A stretch of 64,000 bases of DNA, from NCBI RefSeq assembly GCF_030551875.1, contig NZ_JAUOZU010000017.1:1-64000 (forward strand), given 5' to 3'. Within the stretch, counting starts at the first letter, position 1. Each line of letters opens with the position of its first letter. Below, piece after piece: positions 35,561 through 43,680 of the stretch. This DNA is from Fluviirhizobium alvei (GTDB lineage Bacteria; Pseudomonadota; Alphaproteobacteria; Rhizobiales; Rhizobiaceae). The notes beneath the pieces are model-generated. The model ran no database searches, had not been told where the DNA came from, and saw nothing but the letters and a program-made list of their open reading frames with translations. Position numbers and translations under genes: made by a program.

Positions 35561-37117
35561 ATGACCGGAATGATGATGAATCGCAGGCATTTCCTTCAGG
35601 CGTCGGCCATGGCCGCGGCGGCATTCGGGCTTCGCCCCGGCCTCTCCTATGCGGTGGAGGGCGACACGCTCGTCATTCGCGGTGCATCCGATATCGAAAT
35701 TCTCGATCCGGCCTTCCAGAACGGCTTGCTGGAGGAGGAGATCGGCCGCGCCCTCTTCCTCACGCTCAATCGTCTCGGCGATGTGCGGGGCGGCACCAAG
35801 TGGGATCTCTATGCCGCCAAGGAACTCAACCAGCTGTCGCCGACCGAAATCGGTTTCGAGCTGCAGGATTGGCTGGAATGGACCGGCGGTTATGGTCCGG
35901 TGACGGCCGAGGATGTGAAATTCTCCTTCGAACGCGTAAAGAACCCGGCCAATGGCTCGGCCTGGGCCTATGCCTTCGATGCGATGGAGAAGGTGGAGGT
36001 GACGGGCGAACGCACCGGCATCATCAAGCTCAATGCACCTTCGGCGCCGTTCTGGCTCACCACCCTGCCCTATTACATGGGCAAGATCGTCTGCAAGGCG
36101 GCGGTCGAAAAGGCGGGCGGCAAGTTCACCACCGAAGTGCCGGCGAGCGCCGGTCCCTATGTCATCGAAAACTGGACGCCGAAGCAGAACCTGACGCTGG
36201 CGCTCAATCCGCAGTGGAAGGGGCCCGCCCCTCAATTCGCGAAAATCCGTTTCGAGATCGTTACCGATGACGAGGCGGCGGCTCTGGCCTATGAATCGAA
36301 GGCGATCGACTATTCCAAGATCAGCCTCAACACGCTTGCCACCTATCGTGACAAGCTGCCGGCCGAGACAAACCTGATCGAAATGGATGGCAACCGCTTT
36401 CTCTGGCTCTCGATCAACGTCAACAACGAGAAATTCAAGGATGAGCGCATCCGCCGCGCCATCCAGTATGCGATCGATGTCGGCCAGATCATGGAAGGCT
36501 CCTATTCCGGCCTTGCCAAGCCGTCCACCGGCGTCATTCCGCCCGGCATGACGGGTCATCGCGAGGCGATCCTCTATCCTGCCGATGCCGCGAAGGCGCA
36601 GGCGTTGCTGGAAGAGGCCGGTGTGACCGATCTGACCATCGAACTTTCCTGCCAGAACGACAAGACCAGCCAGTTGACCTGCCAGATCGTCCAGGCGCTG
36701 CTCGCTCAGGTCGGGATCACGGTCGAGATCAAGGCGCTTGATGACGGTGTTTACTGGACCATCGGCGACAAGAGCTCCGGCGATGGCTGGAAGACGTTGG
36801 AAATGGTGCTGATGAACTTTGCCGGCGGCGTCGATCCGTCCGAAAACCTCACCTGGTTTCGGCCCTCGCAGATCGGGGTCTATAACTGGTCGCAGTTCGA
36901 CAGTCCCGAGTTCGAAAAGCTCTATCTCGAGGGCATGGCCGAGACCGATCAGGCCAAGCGCGATGGCATCTACAAGAAGATGCAGGATCTGATGGAAGAG
37001 TCCGGCGGTTTCGTGTTCCTGACCCACGAGACCTTTGCCGCGGTGGCGCGCGGTAGGCTGAAGCCGCTCATCCTCGCCGATGGCTATCTCGACGTCACGC
37101 GGTTCGCCAAGGGCTGA
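35561..37117 (+). CDS. Peptide/opine-type ABC substrate-binding protein (Tat signal)
   Basis: A 518-residue class C (SBP_bac_5) receptor. The N-terminus MTGMMMNRRHFLQASAMAAA carries a twin-arginine motif (NRRHFLQ), so it is probably exported folded through Tat. Contains SAGPYVIENWTPKQNLTLALNP and the helical C-lobe typical of DppA. The ATG at 35561 (GAGGGAACG upstream) is used; the longer frame lies in dppF. It delivers the cluster's substrate to the permeases encoded just upstream. Confidence 0.9.
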   Translation: MTGMMMNRRHFLQASAMAAAAFGLRPGLSYAVEGDTLVIRGASDIEILDPAFQNGLLEEEIGRALFLTLNRLGDVRGGTKWDLYAAKELNQLSPTEIGFELQDWLEWTGGYGPVTAEDVKFSFERVKNPANGSAWAYAFDAMEKVEVTGERTGIIKLNAPSAPFWLTTLPYYMGKIVCKAAVEKAGGKFTTEVPASAGPYVIENWTPKQNLTLALNPQWKGPAPQFAKIRFEIVTDDEAAALAYESKAIDYSKISLNTLATYRDKLPAETNLIEMDGNRFLWLSINVNNEKFKDERIRRAIQYAIDVGQIMEGSYSGLAKPSTGVIPPGMTGHREAILYPADAAKAQALLEEAGVTDLTIELSCQNDKTSQLTCQIVQALLAQVGITVEIKALDDGVYWTIGDKSSGDGWKTLEMVLMNFAGGVDPSENLTWFRPSQIGVYNWSQFDSPEFEKLYLEGMAETDQAKRDGIYKKMQDLMEESGGFVFLTHETFAAVARGRLKPLILADGYLDVTRFAKG

Positions 37118-37176
37118 TCCGTCAGAAGGGCGGCCGGATGACCGGCGGTTCCCCCCATTCGAAGCAGGAGAGATGC

Positions 37177-38715
37177 ATGACCAGACAGCCAGGACGACGC
37201 GAAGGACGCCGCGCCCAGGGCGCCGGCACCCGCCAGATGCCGTTTGCCAATGTCGTCAACCGCTATCCGCCGATTTCGCTCCTGAGCACCGACGAGATCG
37301 AGGCGATCCACCGGTCGTCGCTCGATCTCCTGTCGATGACAGGCATGGAGGTCATGCATGAGGAAAGCCGCAGGCTTCTCAAGGCGGCCGGCGCCGATGT
37401 CGATGAAGCGAACCAGCGCGTGCGTTTCGATCCGGCGATGATCGAGGAGGTGATCGGCACAGTGCCCGCCGCCTTCACGCTACAGGCGCGCAATCCGGCA
37501 AAGAATCTCAGGGTTGGGGATGGCAATCTGATCTTTGCGGCAACCGGCGGCCCCGCCTTCGTCTCCGACCTCGATCGCGGCCGGCGCGCGGGCAATTTTC
37601 AGGATATGTGCGACTATATCAAGGTCGTGCACAGTCTCAATGTCATCCATCAGGAGGGTGGCTGCCCCTGCGAGCCGACCGATCTCGATCCGGATTCGCG
37701 GCATCTCGATTTCTATCAGGCCGCCATCCGTTTTACCGACAAGAACTGGCAATGCTGGGCGCTGGGCGGCTATCGGGTAGAGGATGCGCTCGAGATGCTG
37801 TCGATCACGCTCGGTCAATCGCGCGAGGAACTGCGCGCCAACCCGGCCACGTTGACGGTTGTCAACTCGAACTCGCCGCTGAGGCTCGATATTCCGATGG
37901 GCGAGGGATTGCTGGCGATGGCGCGTGCCGGCCAGCCTGTGGCCATCACACCGTTTACGCTTTCGGGCGCCATGAGCCCGGTCACCATTGCCGGTGCGCT
38001 GACCCAGCAGAATGCCGAGGCGCTGGCCTTGATAGCGCTGTCGCAGATTGCCGCGCCGGGGGCGCCCGTGCTCTATGGCGGTTTCACGTCCAATGTCGAC
38101 ATGCGCACCGGTTCGCCCGCCTTCGGGACGCCGGAATATGCCAAGGCCCAGCTCGCATCGGGTCAACTGGCGCGCAAATATGGCGTACCGTTCCGCTCGT
38201 CCAATGTCACAGCCTCGAACGCGGTCGATGTCCAGGCGGCCTATGAGAGCGGCATGTCGCTCTGGTCGACCATCATGGGCGGCGTGCATCTGATCGAACA
38301 TGCGGCCGGCTGGCTCGAGGGCGGCCTGACCGCCTCGTTCGAGAAACTGATCCTGGATGCAGAGATGCTGCAGATGATGCGGAGCTTCCTCGATCCGCTC
38401 GCGGTCGATACCGAAAGTCGCGCCGTCGAAGCGATCGGCGAAGTGGGACCCGGCGGACATTTCTTCGGCACGCCGCATACGCTGGCCCGTTTCGAGAATG
38501 CCTTCTACGAACCGATGCTGTCGGACTGGCGCAACTTCGAGACCTGGTCTGAATCCGGTGCCCGCACCGGCACCGAACGCGCCAACGCAATCTGGAAGGA
38601 CCTGCTCCGAACCTATGAACAGCCGCCGCTGGATCCGGCGGTCGATGAGGCGCTCGAAGCCTATGTCGCCCGCCGCAAGGAGGAGATCGGACGCGGACAT
38701 CTGAATGCGGCCTGA
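37177..38715 (+). CDS. mttB: MttB-family (non-pyrrolysine) methyltransferase
   Basis: A 512-residue protein of the trimethylamine methyltransferase superfamily, which transfers a methyl group from quaternary or tertiary amines to a corrinoid protein. Visible family features include EAIHRSSLDLLSMTGMEVMHEES, FVSDLDRG, a VIHQEGG segment and TIMGGVHLIEHAAGWLEGG. No amber codon interrupts the frame, so this is the pyrrolysine-free type that acts on betaines in other bacteria. No corrinoid protein (MttC) or activation protein is in the window. The ATG at 37177 has GGAG upstream. It ends the TetR-controlled cluster. Confidence 0.88.
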   Translation: MTRQPGRREGRRAQGAGTRQMPFANVVNRYPPISLLSTDEIEAIHRSSLDLLSMTGMEVMHEESRRLLKAAGADVDEANQRVRFDPAMIEEVIGTVPAAFTLQARNPAKNLRVGDGNLIFAATGGPAFVSDLDRGRRAGNFQDMCDYIKVVHSLNVIHQEGGCPCEPTDLDPDSRHLDFYQAAIRFTDKNWQCWALGGYRVEDALEMLSITLGQSREELRANPATLTVVNSNSPLRLDIPMGEGLLAMARAGQPVAITPFTLSGAMSPVTIAGALTQQNAEALALIALSQIAAPGAPVLYGGFTSNVDMRTGSPAFGTPEYAKAQLASGQLARKYGVPFRSSNVTASNAVDVQAAYESGMSLWSTIMGGVHLIEHAAGWLEGGLTASFEKLILDAEMLQMMRSFLDPLAVDTESRAVEAIGEVGPGGHFFGTPHTLARFENAFYEPMLSDWRNFETWSESGARTGTERANAIWKDLLRTYEQPPLDPAVDEALEAYVARRKEEIGRGHLNAA

Positions 38716-38840
38716 GTTGGTAAAGCGGCCAGCCTTACAAAAAGCAACAGTTCAGACATAAAGACGCAAAGGGGGAGCCTCAATGTGATGGCGCGCGACG
38801 TTGGCCCGACGGGCGCGCACGATCAAACGAGGAACCCGCC

Positions 38841-39101
38841 ATGAAATCGTTACTGCCATGTCTTTTTCTGGTTCTTGCCGCGAGCACAAGCCAGGCCGCC
38901 CAGTTGAACAAACAGGATATGCAGGCGATCCGCGATGTCTGCCAGTCAGACGTCATGCGTCTGTGTTTCGGAGTCCGGCCGGGCGGTGGCCGCCTCAAGC
39001 AATGTATCGACGACAAGCGCGACAGACTGTCTGAACCCTGCCGCGCCAAACTGGCGGAAGTCGAGGCAGCCCGCAACAAGGCTGAGCAGGCTGCCGAATA
39101 G
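38841..39101 (+). CDS. Small secreted Cys-rich repeat protein
   Basis: An 86-residue protein with a clear signal peptide (MKSLLPCLFLVLAASTSQAA) and a 65-residue mature part with four Cys in a Cys-rich repeat pattern (VCQSDVMRLCFG ... KQCIDD ... EPCRAKL). These periplasmic proteins are common in Rhizobiales with no known function. AGGAACC precedes the ATG. The C-terminus is Ala/Glu-rich and probably helical. Confidence 0.75.
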   Translation: MKSLLPCLFLVLAASTSQAAQLNKQDMQAIRDVCQSDVMRLCFGVRPGGGRLKQCIDDKRDRLSEPCRAKLAEVEAARNKAEQAAE

Positions 39102-39110
39102 GGATCTGGT

Positions 39111-40421
39111 TCAGGCCGAAACGCTCGAAACCTCGGCAACGCGAGCGCCCTTGGCGATCGTCGGCGGCGACTGGTTAAGCTTCTCGATCGCAAAGCCGGC
39201 CGCCGCTTTGTAGCCGGCCATGAATTCGATGCGTTCGGCTTCCGGAATGACATCGTCGATCTTGTCGAAATGGCCGCCGCAGCGTTCATCGACCAGATTG
39301 AGAAGACCGAAGGGGCCAGCGCCGCGATTGCGCAGGATCAGCTGCGAAACAGGACCGCAAAGCGCCTGATCGAAGGCTGCGAGCGCTTGCATCGTCGCGC
39401 CGTGCTCGACCATCTTCGCACCCAGAATGCGGGCATCCATGATCGCCTGGCTGGCTCCGTTCGAGCCGGTCGGGTACATGGCATGGGCGGCATCCCCGAG
39501 CAGGATAACCGGCCCATCCTGCCATGTCGGTACCGGATCGCGGTCGATCATCGGGTTCTCGAAGGCGATGTCGGCGCCACGGATCAGGCTCGGCACATCC
39601 AGCCAGTCCCAGGTCCAGGAGGCGAAATGATCGATGAAATCGGCGATCTCGACCTGCCGGAACCAGCCGCTGTTCTTCCAGCCTTCGGAATTGTCGAGCG
39701 TGACCTCGGCAATCCAGTTGATCATTGCAAGACCGGTCTCGGGATCGGCCGGCGAGATCGGATAGATCACCATACGATGGCGGTGGGTGCCGAGCCCGAC
39801 GAAGGAGGATCCGGTGCGGATCGGCCTGGCCTTGGTCGTGCCACGCCACATCACGGCCCCACCCCAGTGGATCGGGCCCTGGTTCGGATGCATCTGGGCG
39901 CGGATTGCCGAATGGATACCGTCGGCGCCGATCAGCAGGCGTCCTGCCTGTTCGTAACGGCTGCCGTCTGCATTCTCGATGAAGGCGGTGACGGAACCAT
40001 CGGCTTCCTTGCGATATCCGACCACCTTCGAGCCGGTGCGCACCGCGCCTGCCCCCATGCGCTCGACCAGCTTGTCATGCAGCATCATGTGGAAGGCGCC
40101 GCGATGCACCGCATATTGCGGCCAATTGTAGCCAGCCAGCTCGCCGCGCGGTTCGGAATAGATGTCGTTACCGTTCAGCCCGACAAGAGCCCATTCCTTC
40201 GCCGGAACGCCGACCGCGTCGAGATCGGCGGCGCTGATCCCGAGATCGAACAGTTCGCGCACCGCATTCGGCTGGATGTTGATGCCGACGCCGAGCGGGC
40301 GCAACTCGCGCACCTGTTCGAACACGATGCAATCGACGCCGATCTGGTTGAGGGTCAGGGCTGTCGCCAGACCGCCGATACCGCCGCCGGCGATGAGGAC
40401 AGGAAGTTGCGCGTTTGTCAT
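39111..40421 (-). CDS. FAD-dependent monooxygenase (PhzS/6-hydroxynicotinate-3-monooxygenase-like)
   Basis: A 436-residue group A flavoprotein monooxygenase. It has the FAD motif IAGGGIGGLATAL, the NADPH-associated DG motif in LLIGADGIHSAIR, and GDAAHAMYPTGSNGASQAIMDA. Length and ILLGDAAHAMYPTGSNGAS place it near PhzS-like enzymes acting on N-heteroaromatic acids. It forms an operon with a DUF3237 protein upstream, 29 bases away. Substrate unknown. Confidence 0.88.
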   Translation of the reverse strand: MTNAQLPVLIAGGGIGGLATALTLNQIGVDCIVFEQVRELRPLGVGINIQPNAVRELFDLGISAADLDAVGVPAKEWALVGLNGNDIYSEPRGELAGYNWPQYAVHRGAFHMMLHDKLVERMGAGAVRTGSKVVGYRKEADGSVTAFIENADGSRYEQAGRLLIGADGIHSAIRAQMHPNQGPIHWGGAVMWRGTTKARPIRTGSSFVGLGTHRHRMVIYPISPADPETGLAMINWIAEVTLDNSEGWKNSGWFRQVEIADFIDHFASWTWDWLDVPSLIRGADIAFENPMIDRDPVPTWQDGPVILLGDAAHAMYPTGSNGASQAIMDARILGAKMVEHGATMQALAAFDQALCGPVSQLILRNRGAGPFGLLNLVDERCGGHFDKIDDVIPEAERIEFMAGYKAAAGFAIEKLNQSPPTIAKGARVAEVSSVSA

Positions 40422-40450
40422 GGGAAGGTCCGCTCAATCAAATCGTGGGG

Positions 40451-40912
40451 TCACTGGACCCGGAACAGGGTCAGCCTAACGCAATCCGGCTCGCGGATTC
40501 CTTGCGAGAGGAAAAGGCGCTGGTTGAGGAAGTCGTAGCGTGTATCGGCCGTATCGAGCCGGATCGTGGTGACGAAATAGATCTGGTCCTGGTCGATCTT
40601 CTCCCCCCGCATGAGTGCCGCCATCACCTCGGGCGGCCCGGACCGCAAGCCCTGGCTATCGACGCGGACAAGGGCGCCGTCATGGGTTTCGATGACATAA
40701 CGGGCGTGAAGCCGCGTCAGACCATCCTCACGGATCATCTGTTCGTCCGATCCGCCGGGAAGAATGCGGCCGCGCAGTTCCTCGCCTTCAACGGTGCCGC
40801 CGGTCAGCGGAATGATGCGCGTCTCGCCGAAGCCGCCCGTTCCGAGTCGGATGGGCTTATCCACGGTCACGAAAAAGGTGCAGAAAGGCGAAAGAGCAAT
40901 CTGTTTCGGCAA
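40451..40912 (-). CDS. DUF3237 (UPF0311) protein
   Basis: A 153-residue DUF3237 protein with LSPFCTFFVTVDKP, GTVEGEELRGRILPGGSD and a TRYDFLNQRLFLSQGIREPDCVRLTLFRV end. The family has a beta-barrel fold and is often next to aromatic-degradation monooxygenases; the activity is not established. It leads a two-gene operon with the PhzS-like monooxygenase. Confidence 0.82.
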   Translation of the reverse strand: MPKQIALSPFCTFFVTVDKPIRLGTGGFGETRIIPLTGGTVEGEELRGRILPGGSDEQMIREDGLTRLHARYVIETHDGALVRVDSQGLRSGPPEVMAALMRGEKIDQDQIYFVTTIRLDTADTRYDFLNQRLFLSQGIREPDCVRLTLFRVQ

Positions 40913-41015
40913 GGGTCTTCTCCTCCGGGCATGCCATGCGGCGGTTCATAGCGCCGGGCGCCATGCCAGTCCACCGGAGAATCCGTGCCTTTTGCCGAAA
41001 TGTACCGCAGATAAG

Positions 41016-41131
41016 GAAAGAGCCCGGTGTGGGAGGAGGTACACCGGGCTCCAATCATGATCGGACAACTGGGAGGAGGAGTGTTGCCGATCGCCAGAGA
41101 ACCGTTTGGGAGGAGGTAAACTGTTCTCTTG
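41016..41131 (-). ncRNA. Alpha-r14-type small RNA (CUCCUCCC-loop, copy 1)
   Basis: Three hairpins in a row on the minus strand, 41097-41128, 41059-41092 and 41020-41051, each with the loop sequence CCTCCTCCC. The last (GAGCCCGGTGT / ACACCGGGCTC) is a terminator followed by a short T-rich stretch. A promoter lies just upstream (TTGCAA at 41160-41165, TTATAA at 41138-41143, 16-base spacing). This is the architecture of the alpha-r14 / cuckoo family of rhizobial and Rhodobacter sRNAs, whose anti-Shine-Dalgarno loops bind ribosome-binding sites. Located 70 bases downstream of htpG. Confidence 0.85.
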
Positions 41132-41137
41132 ATTTCT

Positions 41138-41165
41138 TTATAATGTTGCGGCGCACCAATTGCAA
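41138..41165 (-). promoter_or_regulatory. Promoter of the alpha-r14 sRNA copy 1
   Basis: On the minus strand TTGCAA, 16 bases, TTATAA, seven to eight bases before the first sRNA hairpin. Confidence 0.6.
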
Positions 41166-41202
41166 GCGGAATTTTGTTGCGCCGCGAAAAAGTTGATGCT
41201 TG

Positions 41203-43086
41203 TCAGTCCGCGGCGGGAAGGGCTCGGTCGAACAGGAGGCCGAGCCGCCGGGCAAAAGCCCGTGGATCTGCGGGTTTCTCGCCATCGAGAATCCGGGCTT
41301 CATCCAGCAGCAGCCAGGCAAGATCCTTGCGGAACTCCGCTTCCGATTCCGGAACCGATGCCATGCTCCTGATCAGCTTGTGGGTCGCGTTGATCTCAAG
41401 CACCGGCTTGGCGCTGTCACTGAGGCGGCCGGCACCCTGCAGCAGTTTTTCAAGCTGGCGGTCCGGGCCATATTCCGGGGCGACGAGGCAGACCGGGCTT
41501 TCGGTCAGCCGCTCGGATGTGCGCGCATCGACCACCGCATCGGCCAGCGTTTCCTTGACGAAGGCAATGAAGCCGGCGATGCCGGGATCGACATCCTTGT
41601 TCTTGCTGTCGGCATCCTTGTCGCCAACCTCGGCAAGGTCGGACGCGCCCTGGGTGATGGACTTGAGCGGCTTGCCTTCGAAATCGGCAATCGCCTGCAC
41701 CCAGAAACTGTCGATCGGATCGGTGAGATAGAGAACCTCGATGCCGCGCGCCATGAACCCTTCGAGGTGCGGTGACGCGGCAATATGAGCCACGCTGTCG
41801 CCGGTCGCGTAAAAAATGGCGCTCTGGCCGTCCTTCATGGCGCCGACATAATCGGCGAGCGAACGGGTCGCATCGCCGGATGTGCTCGTCTTGAAGCGCG
41901 ACAGGGCGAGGATCTGCATCTTGCGTTCGAAATCCTCGTAGATGCCTTCCTTCAGCACGCTGCCAAAGGCATCCCAGACCTTTGCATAGGCGTCCTTGTC
42001 GTTCTCGGCGAGTTTTTCGAGGCTGGTCAGGATGCGGTTGGTCACACCCTTGCGGATCGCCGCCAGGATCGGGCTCTCCTGGATCATTTCGCGCGAGACG
42101 TTGAGCGGCAGGTCGGCCGTATCAACAAGGCCGCGCACGAAACGCAGGTAGCGCGGCAGGAGTTCAGCCTCATCGGTAATGAAGACGCGCTTCACATAGA
42201 GTTTCATGCGGCCGGCGCGATCCGGATCGAAAAGATCGAAGGGACGCGACCCGGGCACATAGGCCAGCGTCGTATATTCGTGGCGGCCTTCGGCGCGGAA
42301 ATGCACGGTCAGCGCCGGATCGTCGTAGAGCCCGGAAACGCCGCGATAGAAATCATTATATTCCTGTTCGCTGATCTCGTTCTTGGATCGGGTCCAGAGC
42401 GCGGTGCCGTCGCCGATCGATTCCGATTCCTCGCCGGGCTTTTCGATCAGCAGGATCGGCACCGGCACATGGCCAGATTGCTGGCGAACAATGCGTTCCA
42501 CCGTGTGGCGCTCGGTATATTTATCGGCGTCGTCCAGCAGATTGAGGGTCACTCGGGTGCCGCGCGCGGGCGCATCCTCGGTGGCGGCAATGGTAAAGGC
42601 GCCCTTGCCGTCAGACGACCACAGCCAGGCCTGTTCGCTGCCGGCGCGGCGCGAGGCGACCTCGACAGTTCCGGCCACCATGAAAGCGGAATAAAATCCG
42701 ACACCGAACTGGCCGATCAGCTGGGCGCCATCGCCCGCCTTTTCGGCTTCGAACCGTTCCATGAAAGCGCGGGTGCCGGAATGGGCGATCGTGCCGAGCG
42801 CTTCGATCATCTCGTCGCGGCTCATGCCGATGCCGTTATCCTCGATCATCAGGCGCCGGTTGTCCTTGTCGAGGGTCAGGGTAATCCGCGTTGCCGCCTC
42901 CCCGGCCATAAGAGCGGGTTCGGCAATGGCTTCATAGCGAAGCTTTTCGCAGGCGTCGGCGGCGTTTGAAATCAGTTCCCGGAGAAACACGTCGCGGTCG
43001 GAATAGACCGAGTGCACCATCATGTGCAGGAGCCGCGCGACATCGGCGGCGAAGACGTGGTTTTCCGGATTGGCTTCTATGGTCAT
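41203..43086 (-). CDS. htpG: Chaperone HtpG (Hsp90)
   Basis: ATP-dependent Hsp90 chaperone of 627 residues. The N-terminal GHKL ATPase domain has VFLRELISNAADACEKLR, DNGIGMSRDEM and GQFGVGFYSAFMV. The middle domain holds LYVKRVFITDEAELLPRYLRFVRGLVDTADLPLNVSREMIQ with the catalytic Arg, and the C-terminal dimer domain follows. The start at 43086 (MTIEAN, GGGAG upstream) gives the normal length; a start at 43104 is possible but less likely. Stand-alone gene followed by an sRNA with its own promoter. Confidence 0.97.
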   Translation of the reverse strand: MTIEANPENHVFAADVARLLHMMVHSVYSDRDVFLRELISNAADACEKLRYEAIAEPALMAGEAATRITLTLDKDNRRLMIEDNGIGMSRDEMIEALGTIAHSGTRAFMERFEAEKAGDGAQLIGQFGVGFYSAFMVAGTVEVASRRAGSEQAWLWSSDGKGAFTIAATEDAPARGTRVTLNLLDDADKYTERHTVERIVRQQSGHVPVPILLIEKPGEESESIGDGTALWTRSKNEISEQEYNDFYRGVSGLYDDPALTVHFRAEGRHEYTTLAYVPGSRPFDLFDPDRAGRMKLYVKRVFITDEAELLPRYLRFVRGLVDTADLPLNVSREMIQESPILAAIRKGVTNRILTSLEKLAENDKDAYAKVWDAFGSVLKEGIYEDFERKMQILALSRFKTSTSGDATRSLADYVGAMKDGQSAIFYATGDSVAHIAASPHLEGFMARGIEVLYLTDPIDSFWVQAIADFEGKPLKSITQGASDLAEVGDKDADSKNKDVDPGIAGFIAFVKETLADAVVDARTSERLTESPVCLVAPEYGPDRQLEKLLQGAGRLSDSAKPVLEINATHKLIRSMASVPESEAEFRKDLAWLLLDEARILDGEKPADPRAFARRLGLLFDRALPAAD

Positions 43087-43185
43087 GATCCAGACATCTC
43101 CCATCCATGGCGATACGTGAAAGCGCGCTTCAGATGGCAGTGACCGGAAGGATTTTCAAGCCTGTATTTGCGTCCAAAACAGTTG

Positions 43186-43203
43186 CGCCGGCTTTCGCCG
43201 GCG
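43186..43203 (-). terminator. Possible terminator of the zeta-subunit gene
   Basis: CGCCGGC-TTTC-GCCGGCG hairpin with a GAAA tetraloop on the minus strand, followed by a loose T-rich stretch; 38 bases after the DUF1476 gene. Confidence 0.4.
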
Positions 43204-43240
43204 ACAACCGCATCATTTGGCTGGAGGAGGCCAAGGTTAT

Positions 43241-43552
43241 TCAGGCATGGTCGTGGAGTTCGCGGGCGGCATTGCGAAGGAGCTCGACCATGCGATCGTT
43301 GAGAGCCTCATCGGTGAGCTGGACCCCGGCATGGGTGAAATCGGCACGCAGCTTGTCGTAAACCTTGCGGTCGCCTTCGACAGCAAGGCCCGCCAGTTCC
43401 TGGGCGTAGGCTTCCGGATCGGTCTTGCCGATCATCGGGGCGGCCCATTTGCCGACCATGGCATTACGGCGCGCTTGCGCGCGGAAGGACATTTCGGCTT
43501 CGTGGGCATAGATGGTTTCGAGGGCCTGAGCCCGCTTCTTCAATGCGTTCAT
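43241..43552 (-). CDS. F1F0-ATPase zeta subunit (DUF1476)
   Basis: A 103-residue helical protein of the DUF1476 family, which in Paracoccus is the zeta subunit that blocks reverse rotation (ATP hydrolysis) of the F1 motor. The N-terminal helix (MNALKKRAQALETIYAHEAEM) contains the inhibitory region; FRAQARRNAMVGKWAA follows. Found only in Alphaproteobacteria, which supports the taxonomic call. Stand-alone gene. Confidence 0.88.
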   Translation of the reverse strand: MNALKKRAQALETIYAHEAEMSFRAQARRNAMVGKWAAPMIGKTDPEAYAQELAGLAVEGDRKVYDKLRADFTHAGVQLTDEALNDRMVELLRNAARELHDHA

Positions 43553-43680
43553 AACTTGTCCCCGTCTGGTTTTTGTTGTTCATCGACTGTCTCCGTCGAT
43601 GGACACACTTTATGCGAGGGGATTTGAAACTCGGTTGCATCGAAAGATACAATTTTATCGATCGTCGTTTTTTCTGTGGA

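Noticed and set aside
35270-37027. 585-residue minus-strand frame opposite the binding-protein gene
   Set aside because: Composition is shadow-like and the opposite strand encodes a typical receptor with a Tat signal.
41016-41131. The three hairpins with GGGAGGAGG loops as plus-strand ribosome-binding decoys or a CRISPR-like repeat array
   Set aside because: Stems differ in each unit, spacing is irregular, and promoter plus terminator fit a minus-strand alpha-r14 sRNA much better.
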